Part shown: one piece after another, positions 17,633 to 26,800 of the stretch | Layout of the letters: the number at the start of each line of letters is the position of its first letter | Numbering within the stretch: the first letter of the stretch is position 1 | Source of the DNA: Comamonadaceae bacterium | Lineage (GTDB): Bacteria; Pseudomonadota; Gammaproteobacteria; Burkholderiales; Burkholderiaceae_C | Direction: 5' to 3' | Length of the DNA stretch: 34,580 bases | Assembly (NCBI GenBank): GCA_947448375.1 | Contig: CANFMY010000008.1 | Coordinates: 1 to 34,580, forward strand | Made by a program: the position numbers and the translations under genes | The notes under the pieces: model-generated | Seen by the model: the letters and a program-made list of their open reading frames with translations, nothing else | Database searches by the model: none | Told to the model about the DNA's origin: nothing

Positions 17633-19849
17633 TCAACCTGTCTTCTTCAGGCCATCGAGGATGCGCTGCGGCGTGAGCGGCAACTCGCGGTAGCGCACAC
17701 CGGTGGCATCGAAGATGGCGTTGGCCAGGGCCGCGCCGGTGGGTCCTTGCGAGGCCTCACCGGTTCCCAGGAACGGCGCGCCCGGCCGGTTGATCAACAC
17801 CACCTCGATCGGTGGCGCCTCGCTGAACCCCAGAATCGGGTAGCTGGCCCAGTCACTGGAGAGCACTTGGGTCTCGTCAAAGTGCACCTGCTCTTTCAGC
17901 GTCCAGCTGAGCGACTGAATCAGACCGCCCTCGATCTGGTTGGACACACCGTCCGGGTTGACCAGGTGTCCGCTGTCGGCACTGGCCACCGCTCGGACCA
18001 CGCGCACATGACCGCTGGCCGGGTTGACCTCCACTTCCAGGGCCACCGCACAGTAACCGGCGATGTTTTTGTAGCGGGCAAAGGCGATGCCGCGCCCATA
18101 CCCCGGACGACGTTGCCAGCGGTCCCAGCCAAACGCCTTGGCCGCTTCGGTGAGGGCATCGCGACCACGCGGATCTTTCAGAAAGCGCAGGCGGTAGGCC
18201 AACGGGTCCACCCCACCCGCATGCGCCAGTTCGTCCATGAAGGACTCGATGGCGAACACGTTGGCGTAAGCGCCCAACCCACGGTGCGACGATACGCGCA
18301 AGGGCATTTGCGTGATGAAGTGCGTCAGCACCTGATGACCGGGGAAATCGTACAGGGCGATGCCGTTGCGGTCGGCCGCGTAGTTGGGCCCGCCGGCATT
18401 GCCGGGAACGGGTTGTTGGAACGGCGTCTCAAGGTAGAGCGCCGACTGCAGATTGCCGGGCATGCCTTGCGGCCGGGTGCCGTGCGGCGTGGAGCGAATT
18501 TGCACATCCCAGTCCAGCACATTGCCCTGGTTGTCCAGCCCGGCCTGCACATCGATCAGCATGGCCGAACCATACGGCTCCCAGCGGTGTTCCTGCTCGC
18601 GCGTGTACTGCAACTGCACGGGGCGACCCGGCACGGCCACGGCCAACAAGGCGGCATCGGCAGCCGCATCGTCGGCCATGTTGTGTCCATAACAGCCGGA
18701 GCCTTGCACATGCTGCAAGCGCACCTTGTCCAGCGGCATGCGCAACATGCCGGCAATGGCCTGACGGGTCTCGAACACCGATTGGCTGTGGGTTTGAATC
18801 AGCAACTCGCCGTCACGCAGCGTGGCAATGGCCGCCGAAGTCCCAATGGAGGCGTGCATCTGGTAAGGCCTGAAGTAAGTGGCCTTGAGTGTCTTGGCGG
18901 CGGTCTCACCGCCCGCGCGGGGTTGCCGCTTGGTTTCAATCAGCCGACTCGGCGCCTGACGCAACCAGGTGGCCAGGTCGGCTTGCTTGGGCAAGGCACG
19001 CGGCACATCCCAGGTGGCCGCCTGCGCCAAGGCCTGGGCGGCCGCTTGCGCCTGCTCGATGCGTTGGGCCACCACACCGACAAAGCTGCCATGGCGCACC
19101 ACCTGGATCACACCCGGCAGTCGCTCAACGGCGGACGTGGGCAGCGTCTTGAGTGTGGCGCCATAGGTGGGTGGTCGCACGACCTGTCCGTACACCATGC
19201 CGGGCAAGCGCATTTCCTGCACAAAGATGGACTTGCCCATGACCTTGTCGCGGATGTCCGGGCGTTGCACGGGCCGGCCGATGTAGCGGTGCTCGGACGC
19301 GGGCTTGAGCGGCACCTGGCCAGTGGCCTCTCGCTCCAGCGCCTGACCCACCAGAATGTCAGCATACCGCAACTGCGCGCCGCCGGGGGCTTTGATGAGT
19401 CCTTGCGACACCTGAAGACTGGACACCGGATGACCCAGTTTTTCAGCGGCCAGTCCGAGCAGGATGCTGCGCACTTCCGCGCTTGCATAGCGAACCGCCG
19501 TCGCGCAGTTGGGCATGGAGAACGAACCGGCCGTCACGCCTTCGTTGGGCACCAGGGCGGTGTCGCCGGAAATGACCTGTACCTGCTCGAAGGCGACGTC
19601 CATTTCATCGGCGCAGATCTGCTGAACGGCCGTGAGGATGCCCTGGCCCAACTCGACCTTGCCCACCAGCAAGGTCACGCGGTGATCGGCTTCAATGCGC
19701 AACCAGGCACGCAACACGCGTGTGGAGTTGAGGTCACCCGGCAAACGGGCCGGTTGCTGCGACAAGGCCGTTTCCAGAGGAATGCCAAACGACAGGCTCA
19801 GAAAGCCCGCTGCTTGCAAGAGTCGACGACGGGAAATGGGTGCATTCAT
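17633..19849 (-). CDS. Xanthine dehydrogenase-family molybdopterin-binding subunit (isoquinoline 1-oxidoreductase beta-like)
   Basis: Tat signal ISRRRLLQAAGFLSLSFGI; GKVELGQGILTAVQQICADEMDV, QGSGCYGHN, GTGEASQGPTGAALANAIFDATGVRYRELPLTPQRI. Confidence 0.92.
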   Translation of the reverse strand: MNAPISRRRLLQAAGFLSLSFGIPLETALSQQPARLPGDLNSTRVLRAWLRIEADHRVTLLVGKVELGQGILTAVQQICADEMDVAFEQVQVISGDTALVPNEGVTAGSFSMPNCATAVRYASAEVRSILLGLAAEKLGHPVSSLQVSQGLIKAPGGAQLRYADILVGQALEREATGQVPLKPASEHRYIGRPVQRPDIRDKVMGKSIFVQEMRLPGMVYGQVVRPPTYGATLKTLPTSAVERLPGVIQVVRHGSFVGVVAQRIEQAQAAAQALAQAATWDVPRALPKQADLATWLRQAPSRLIETKRQPRAGGETAAKTLKATYFRPYQMHASIGTSAAIATLRDGELLIQTHSQSVFETRQAIAGMLRMPLDKVRLQHVQGSGCYGHNMADDAAADAALLAVAVPGRPVQLQYTREQEHRWEPYGSAMLIDVQAGLDNQGNVLDWDVQIRSTPHGTRPQGMPGNLQSALYLETPFQQPVPGNAGGPNYAADRNGIALYDFPGHQVLTHFITQMPLRVSSHRGLGAYANVFAIESFMDELAHAGGVDPLAYRLRFLKDPRGRDALTEAAKAFGWDRWQRRPGYGRGIAFARYKNIAGYCAVALEVEVNPASGHVRVVRAVASADSGHLVNPDGVSNQIEGGLIQSLSWTLKEQVHFDETQVLSSDWASYPILGFSEAPPIEVVLINRPGAPFLGTGEASQGPTGAALANAIFDATGVRYRELPLTPQRILDGLKKTG

Positions 19850-19850
19850 G

Positions 19851-20309
19851 TCAACCTCCCTTGGCCGCGCGCATCACGGCTTTGACGATGCGGTTGTGAA
19901 TGCCGCAGCGGCACAGATTGCCATCGAGTGCGGAGCGCACCTGGGCTTCGCTGGGCGACGGGTTGCGATCCAGCAATGCCTGGGCTTGCAAAATCATGCC
20001 CGAGGTGCAGTAGCCACACTGGGCCGCTTGCTCATCGATGAAGGCTTGCTGGAGTCGACTGGGCTGACCGTCACGCGACAAGCCTGCCAGGGTGGTGACC
20101 GATCGCCCCACCGCACTCGAGGCGGGCGTCACGCACGAGCGCACGGGATCGCCGTTGATCAACACGGTGCAGCTGCCGCACTGAGCCTTGCCGCAACCGT
20201 ATTTGGTGCCGTTGACAGCGAAGTCTTGCGTCAACACCGCCAACAAGGAGGTGTTGGGGTCGGTGGGCGTGTGCACAGGCTGCCCGTTCAAGTTGAAGTG
20301 GATACTCAT
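19851..20309 (-). CDS. (2Fe-2S)-binding small subunit of molybdenum hydroxylase (isoquinoline 1-oxidoreductase alpha-like)
   Basis: CGKAQCGSCTVLINGDPVRSC and CGYCTSGMIL...NLCRCGIHNRI: both 2Fe-2S motifs. Confidence 0.94.
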   Translation of the reverse strand: MSIHFNLNGQPVHTPTDPNTSLLAVLTQDFAVNGTKYGCGKAQCGSCTVLINGDPVRSCVTPASSAVGRSVTTLAGLSRDGQPSRLQQAFIDEQAAQCGYCTSGMILQAQALLDRNPSPSEAQVRSALDGNLCRCGIHNRIVKAVMRAAKGG

Positions 20310-20506
20310 GGTGGCTGATCATGATGAGAGGAAAGCCACAGCGAAGTTTGAGGAGGACAACCGGCCCTCACCTCGCTGCACCTGGTAAGCCCATGATCAG
20401 AGCCACCTGGGTGTCTGTCAAGGTGGGTTTCACTCGTGCGCTGCCGCCTAGGTGATAGGCCGTCAGCCTCATGACCGGCTCACCTGACGGGCACACCCGT
20501 TCAGGA

Positions 20507-21418
20507 TCAGCGATACACCCCCGCCTCCCCCGGCGGTCGCGACTTGAAGCGCTGGTGCACCCAGTAGTACTGGCTGGGCATGGTGTCGATCATCTGCTCA
20601 AGGCGGCGGTTCATGGTGGCCGTGTCCGCCAGTGCGTCGCCCGTGGGGTAGTCGTCCCAGGCGGGCAGCACCTCCACGTCATAGCCTTGCGGGGTGAGGC
20701 GGGTGATGACGGGCACCACGGTGGCGCGCCCCAGTTGGGCAAAGCGCGACAACGAGGGAACGGTGGCTGCCGGCACACCGTAAAACGGCACAAAGACAGA
20801 ATCCTCGACACCAAAGTTCATGTCGGGCAACAAATAGAGCGCTTCGCCATCGCGCAAGGCACTGATGATGGCTTTGACACCGGCTTCGCGTCGAAACAAG
20901 CGCACGCGCCCCCAGCGGCTGCGACCACGCTCGACCCATCGGTCCACCTGCTCGTTGGACTGCTGGGTGTAGATGGTGGTGAGGGCACGGTCGACCGACA
21001 AGGCCAGCATGGTCCAGCCCACGTCGAGCCCGACGAAATGTGGCGCAAATATGACGACGGGTTGTTGCTCGTTGCTCAAGACCGTCAGGTCACCGCACAA
21101 CTTCACTCGGCGACGCACCAACTCGGGCGAGCCGTGCCACAGCCAGCTGCGGTCCAGCCAGGTCTGGGCAAACACTCGAAAGTGATCTCGCACGGCCTGC
21201 GCACGCTGCGCCTCGGACCACTGCGGAAAACACAGGGCCAGGTTGGTGCTGGCCACCCGACGTCGACTGGGCACACTGGCGTGAAGCAACCCGCCCAGCG
21301 CCGCGCCCAACGCACGCAGCACGGGCAACGGCAGCCAGCGCAGGATGCGCATCAGGGACAGGACCCCCCACGTCATGCGCAAGCTCCACCCAGCGCGCGG
21401 GTCCGCTTTGCTTGCCAC
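20507..21418 (-). CDS. LpxL/HtrB-family lysophospholipid acyltransferase
   Basis: VVIFAPHFVGLDVGWTML (HX4D), LPDMNFGVEDSVFVPFYGVPAATVPSLSRFAQLG, YYWVHQRFKSRP. Confidence 0.9.
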   Translation of the reverse strand: MASKADPRAGWSLRMTWGVLSLMRILRWLPLPVLRALGAALGGLLHASVPSRRRVASTNLALCFPQWSEAQRAQAVRDHFRVFAQTWLDRSWLWHGSPELVRRRVKLCGDLTVLSNEQQPVVIFAPHFVGLDVGWTMLALSVDRALTTIYTQQSNEQVDRWVERGRSRWGRVRLFRREAGVKAIISALRDGEALYLLPDMNFGVEDSVFVPFYGVPAATVPSLSRFAQLGRATVVPVITRLTPQGYDVEVLPAWDDYPTGDALADTATMNRRLEQMIDTMPSQYYWVHQRFKSRPPGEAGVYR

Positions 21419-21471
21419 ACCTCACGCATGCTGCTTCTCCCCATGACCAGGCACTTGCATCGGCATGGCCC

Positions 21472-22326
21472 TCAATCGTCCTGGCGCGGACGCTTGTGGC
21501 GCGCGTAGCCCCACAGGTACTGCCCGGGATGGGCGCGCACCATGGCCTCCACCGCCTGGTTCATGGCGGTGGCCGACGCCTCCAGCGGCACCGAGGGGCC
21601 GGTGGGCAAGGGCGGGTCAATGGGCGACATGTGCAGTGTGAAGCGCCCGTTGGCGCCCCGCTCGCACCAGGTCAACAGCACCAGGGCCCCGGTTTGTTGC
21701 ACCAGTCGAGGCAACAGGGTCATGGTGTAGGCGTCGCGCCCCATCCAGGGGGCCCACACGCCCTGACCGTCGGGCGGCACCTGATCGGGCAGCAAGGCGG
21801 TGTAGCCCCCGGCACGCAGGGTGCGCACCAGCAGACGAATGCCCGCCATCGAGGTGGGGGCCGTGTCCAGCCAGGCACGCCCGCGCGAATGCGTCACCAA
21901 GGGCACCAGCCAGGATTTGCGCGGCGGTCGAAACATTGCCACCAGTGGGCCGTACTGCGGACCAAACCGCTCGGCAATGGCCTGGGCACCCATCTCCCAG
22001 CACCCCAGGTGCGGCGAGGTGATGATGACGCCGCGCCCGGCGCGCATGCCGGCCTCGAAGTGTTCCGCTCCGTCCCACGCCATGCGCTCGAGCACGCCTT
22101 GGTGGTGCGGGCGCATCCACAACCAGGGCAACTCGGCCACCATGCGCCCGGCCGAGGCAATGGCCTCGCGCTCGACCGACAGCGGCAGGCCCGCAGCCAG
22201 GAGGTTGTCGCGCATTTGGCGTCGGTAGCGGGGCGACAGCAGCCACACCAGCCAGCCCAGCACGGCCCCCACGGCCTGCATGAACCGCAGCGGCAATCGG
22301 GCCAGGACGCGAAAGAGAAAAGACAT
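21472..22326 (-). CDS. LpxL/LpxM-family lysophospholipid acyltransferase
   Basis: VIITSPHLGCWEMGAQ (HX4E), LLPDQVPPDGQGVWAPWMGRDAYTMTLLPRLVQQTG, YLWGYARHKRP. Confidence 0.88.
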   Translation of the reverse strand: MSFLFRVLARLPLRFMQAVGAVLGWLVWLLSPRYRRQMRDNLLAAGLPLSVEREAIASAGRMVAELPWLWMRPHHQGVLERMAWDGAEHFEAGMRAGRGVIITSPHLGCWEMGAQAIAERFGPQYGPLVAMFRPPRKSWLVPLVTHSRGRAWLDTAPTSMAGIRLLVRTLRAGGYTALLPDQVPPDGQGVWAPWMGRDAYTMTLLPRLVQQTGALVLLTWCERGANGRFTLHMSPIDPPLPTGPSVPLEASATAMNQAVEAMVRAHPGQYLWGYARHKRPRQDD

Positions 22327-22411
22327 CAGCTTCGGTGCAAAAAACCAACGAACCCGGCTTGCGGAGCCAGCCGGGCCAGCCCCTGGGGGCCGGTGGCCCC
22401 GACAGGTTCGA

Positions 22412-22417
22412 TACAAT
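22412..22417 (+). promoter_or_regulatory. Candidate -10 box (TACAAT) for the metK leader
   Basis: TACAAT just upstream of the first leader stem; no convincing -35. Confidence 0.4.
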
Positions 22418-22423
22418 GACGAT

Positions 22424-22574
22424 TGTCGCCGAGTTAATGAAGCAACTTGCAGGGCGACATCGCGGGGCAACCCGTGCGGGCTGGTCAGGTGCCAGTCCCT
22501 ACTGCTAAAGCGTTAGCCGACACTCCACTCAGGGACAGGCAACGCGCCCATCCACCACTGACTGGAGTTTTTTT
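22424..22574 (+). ncRNA. Structured 5' leader of metK, candidate riboswitch/attenuator (possibly SAM-I/SAM-IV clan)
   Basis: Stem TGTCGCC/GGCGACA (22424-22430/22453-22459); GNRA hairpin CGCGGG-GCAA-CCCGTG (22461-22476); hairpin around CTGG/CCAG (22481-22484/22492-22495); GCTAA-AGCG-TTAGC (22504-22517); terminator-like stem 22522-22532/22558-22568 followed by T-run; S-box-like GGGGCAACC...GGTGCCAGTCC. Confidence 0.7.
22522..22574 (+). terminator. Intrinsic-terminator-like hairpin that also sequesters the metK SD
   Basis: ACTCCACTCAG pairs with CTGACTGGAGT (10 of 11 bp), then TTTTTTT immediately before the start codon; GGAG (SD) lies in the 3' arm. Confidence 0.7.
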
Positions 22575-22575
22575 C

Positions 22576-23757
22576 ATGTCCAACGACTATCTCTTCACCT
22601 CCGAATCGGTTTCGGAAGGTCACCCCGACAAGGTGGCTGACCAAGTCTCCGACGCCATTCTGGACGCCATCTTCGCGCAAGACCCGCGCAGCCGCGTGGC
22701 CGCCGAAACGCTGTGCAACACCGGTCTGGTGGTACTGGCCGGCGAGATCACCACCAACGCCCATGTGGACTACATCCAGGTGGCGCGCGACACCATCAAG
22801 CGCATCGGCTACGACAACACCGAATACGGCATTGACTACAAGGGGTGTGCCGTCATGGTCTGCTACGACAAGCAGTCCAACGACATTGCCCAGGGGGTGG
22901 ACCACGCTTCGGACGATCACCTCAACACCGGCGCTGGCGACCAGGGCCTGATGTTTGGCTACGCCTGCAACGAAACGCCCGAGCTGATGCCCGCGCCCAT
23001 TCACTACGCACACCGCCTGGTGGAGCGTCAAGCCCAGCTGCGCAAGGACGGCCGCCTGCCCTTTCTGCGCCCGGACGCCAAGAGCCAGGTCACGCTGCGC
23101 TACGTGAACGGCAAGCCGCACAGCATCGACACCGTGGTGATTTCTTCTCAACACGCCCCCGAGATGAGCCTGGGCGACAAGATGAAGCCCGAGTTTTACG
23201 AGGCCGTGCGCGAGGAAATCATCAAGCCCGTGCTGCCCCAGGAGTGGCTCACCGCCGACACCCAGTACCTGATCAACCCGACTGGCCGTTTTGTCATCGG
23301 CGGCCCGCAGGGCGATTGCGGCCTGACCGGTCGCAAGATCATTGTGGACACCTACGGCGGCGCCTGCCCGCACGGCGGCGGCGCGTTCTCCGGCAAGGAT
23401 CCCACGAAGGTGGACCGCTCGGCCGCGTACGCCGCCCGCTACGTGGCCAAGAACGTGGTGGCTGCCGGCCTGGCCGAGAAATGTCAGATCCAGGTGGCTT
23501 ACGCCATCGGTGTGGCACGCCCCATGAACATCACGGTCAACACCCTGGGCACCGGCAAGATCTCCGACGAGAAAATCGCCGCGCTGGTGGCCGAACACTT
23601 TGACCTGCGACCGAAAGGCATCATCCAGATGCTGGACCTGCTGCGCCCCATCTACCAGAAGACCGCTGCGTACGGCCACTTCGGCCGTGAAGAGCCGGAG
23701 TTCAGCTGGGAGAAGACCGACAAGGCCGCAGCGCTGCGATCTGCCGCCGGACTGTAA
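22576..23757 (+). CDS. metK: S-adenosylmethionine synthetase
   Basis: [92 protein letters not shown]. Confidence 0.97.
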   Translation: MSNDYLFTSESVSEGHPDKVADQVSDAILDAIFAQDPRSRVAAETLCNTGLVVLAGEITTNAHVDYIQVARDTIKRIGYDNTEYGIDYKGCAVMVCYDKQSNDIAQGVDHASDDHLNTGAGDQGLMFGYACNETPELMPAPIHYAHRLVERQAQLRKDGRLPFLRPDAKSQVTLRYVNGKPHSIDTVVISSQHAPEMSLGDKMKPEFYEAVREEIIKPVLPQEWLTADTQYLINPTGRFVIGGPQGDCGLTGRKIIVDTYGGACPHGGGAFSGKDPTKVDRSAAYAARYVAKNVVAAGLAEKCQIQVAYAIGVARPMNITVNTLGTGKISDEKIAALVAEHFDLRPKGIIQMLDLLRPIYQKTAAYGHFGREEPEFSWEKTDKAAALRSAAGL

Positions 23758-23774
23758 AGCCGACACAGACCATG

Positions 23775-23798
23775 CAAGGCCCGCGAATGCGGGCCTTG
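23775..23798. terminator. Probable bidirectional terminator between metK and the adhesin gene
   Basis: CAAGGCCCGC-GAAT-GCGGGCCTTG perfect inverted repeat between convergent genes. Confidence 0.75.
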
Positions 23799-23812
23799 TT
23801 GTTGGGGGTCTC

Positions 23813-26800
23813 TTACAGTACCGCGTAGTTGAACACCGTGCTGTCCAGCGGCAATTGCGCCAAGTTCTTCAGGATGACCGTGTGAGTCGTGCCGCCTGCC
23901 ACCGCGAGGCCATTGCTGTCGATGGTGAGGGTCGTGTCTCCATTGCTGACCGACTGCGAGACAAACTGCATGAAGTTGCTGGTGTTGACGGTGCCGGGTG
24001 TGAACACCCCCGTCAGATCGATCTTATCCTGCCCCCACTTGAAGTCGGTGATGGTGGTGCTAGACGGCCCGGTGTTGCTGGCGAGCGCGCCATACCCCCC
24101 CAGGTACACCAGGTCTAGACCGCTACCAGTCGACACAGTATTGTTACCCTGGCCCGCATTGATTTTGTCGTTACCGGCCGTGCCCACGATGGTGTCACCG
24201 CCAGTGCTGGTGGCAAATACCCCAACCGATCCGGTGGACACGCTCGCCACCTGGCCCGCCGTGTTTTGAGCAACCACCTTGAACTGATACACACCCGGCG
24301 TCAGGCTGAAGGCGACTTCGCTGATCGTGAACGTCCCGTTGGCCAACACCGACTGAGTGCCCACGGTCTGCACCGCTCCTGTCGTGTTGCTGGTGGCATA
24401 GACCGTCACGGTGGCATCCTGGTCGACTGTTCCGCCAAACACGAGGTCGGGGTCTGATGTACTTTGATAGGTGCTCCCATCCGACACGGTGCGGCCCGCT
24501 TGGCCGCCTTCGTTGTTGAGGCGTATGGCATCGAGTGTCAGGACCGGTGCCGATGGATGGGCCCCCACCGAAACGTACTCCGTCACCGGCGAGCCATTGA
24601 CTGTGTAGGGGGTTCCAGCCCCGGTGTTGTCCAGGTACTGAAACGTGATGGCATGAGTACCCGACACCAAGCTGCTGTCGGTGTTGACGTTGCGCGTGTA
24701 CGACCCAGCGCCCACATCGCTGCTGGTCAGTACACGGCTGCCCACACACACGCCGTTCTCCATCAGCACGAGCCGATCGCCTACTTGGGCTCGAGATCCG
24801 TCGTAGCTCAGCGCGAAAGCGGGTTGACTCTCACCAGTGGCCAGGGCTTGTGCTCGCTCGGCAATCAACTCACCACGTGAATTGGCCAAGATCACGGGAC
24901 TGTCAATGGCCGCCACAACGGGTGTCGTGAGGCTTGCAGCGTTACCCGATGCATCCTGGATGGTGGCACCATTGGTCAGGGTCAACGCAGTGGTGGTGGC
25001 GGTCACGCCCACAGAGGAGTCCGTGACGCCCACTGTGTAGGACAGCAGCATGTCTTTGCCACTGGTGCTATGGTAGGTGGCCGTTTGTGTCACACCATTG
25101 ATGTTCAGGGAATAGGTGGGCACGCCCGTCACCACGGGGGTCTCGTCCCAGACCAGCGTCACCATCAGCTGGTCACCTGCGACCAAGGGTGACGTCTTGG
25201 CCGTGCCTGCTGCGGTCGCTCCCCACACCTTGACGGCACGAACCTGAGGCCCTGAGCTGTCCTGGAACGCGTAGTTGTAAAAACTGTCGTTGGTGGACAC
25301 GTTGCCAGCGTTGTCAGTGACTTTGGCTGACAGACTGTGTACCACCACGCCGCTGCTGGTGTTGGCGAACGGCGTGTCGGGTGACACCGCCAGGCTGGCA
25401 AAACCCCGTGTGACCTCGTTGGCTGTCAGGAACTTGGTACCGATGATGGTGCCGCTGCTGGTGGTGCCATCGTACAACGTGATGACCGACCCCTCCTCGA
25501 CACCCGCTGGCAAGGTGATATCAAACGTGGGCACGGCATTGATCTGCGCCCCCCCGTCATTGGCCCAGGCGGTGGGCAATTTCAGGACCGTCGCTGTTGA
25601 GCCAGATCCAAACGTGAATTTACCACCCAGCCATTTGGATTTCGTCGACGTTGCACCCAGATCGATGATGACCTTGCCAACCAAGCTGCTCGAACCGGCC
25701 AGATACTGGTAACTCACCATGTACCCCTCCCCGCCCGTGCTGGTGATCTCCTGCGCCGAGACGTTGTACGTGGTCGCCGCACCAAACAGTTCAACAAACG
25801 TGGGGAGCGCGCCCGAAACTGGCGTGAATTTGCTGCGCCACAGATTCAACACCGTCAAGGCATCTGCTGCAGTCAGTCGCCCCTCCCCCGCGGTGACAGT
25901 GCTCAGCACGGTGGATTTGGCCATGCCGCCTGCCGCAGAAAAATCAAACACCAACCGGTTGTCTGCCACGGTATCGACCACAGGTTCGGACGTGGGCGTA
26001 CTGCGTGTCAAACCCTGGTATTGGTAAAGCCAGCCATTGGTTGAGGTACTCCCACTGTTGATGTGCCCTCCCACCGCCAGTTGTATGGTGGACATCCCCT
26101 GGCCTGTATTGACCGAAGCGTTACCAGGTACGGCAGGCGTATTGCTTCCCCACCCAACCGCTGTGTCGTATGTCACCGCCGTGGCACCCGGATTATTTGC
26201 CGAGGCGGTGCTTGGGAGCCAGTAATAGAACGAGTTGGAAAACGTTAATTTCGAGGCATCCACCACCTTGCCCGGCTTGGCTTGCAAATACATCCACATC
26301 ATGCGTGTCACGCCATCGCCACTCGACGCAGGGCTGCTCGAACTGTTGGACGAGAAACCATTGCCGGACGCTCCATCGATCGAAAAATCAAACAACCCGG
26401 CCTGTCCCAAGGTACTGTTGGTGAATGCAGTCGAAGCAGCGGATTTGATACCCCCCAGACTCGTGTACGTGGTGCTGTCAGTGAAGGAAAACGTGAGCGA
26501 GGACCCATCATCCTGCCGATAGCTGATGGTCACGGCTGACGTGTTGTTGAATCCATAGTGAACGCCACGCGCTGACATCAACTGGAACAAGGACGAGTTA
26601 AGCGCTTTGACCGTGCCGTTTGTGCTGGCGGGCATATTGGTGTCAAGTACCGTCATGCTGGACACAGAAGCCGGTGCGGCCGTGTCCACCCTGAGGGTGT
26701 TGACCGCTGGTGGCGGCAGCGACGCGAGGGAGCAGGCATTACCCGCCAGGTCCAGAACTGTGGCGCCATTCAAATTCACAGGCGAAGCCGCTGGGACAAT

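Noticed and set aside
17747-19885. 712-aa plus-strand ORF
   Set aside because: Antisense to the molybdenum hydroxylase large subunit, which has clear family motifs; a codon-bias artefact of GC-rich DNA.
22513-23766. 417-aa minus-strand ORF
   Set aside because: Exactly antisense to metK; no recognisable motifs.
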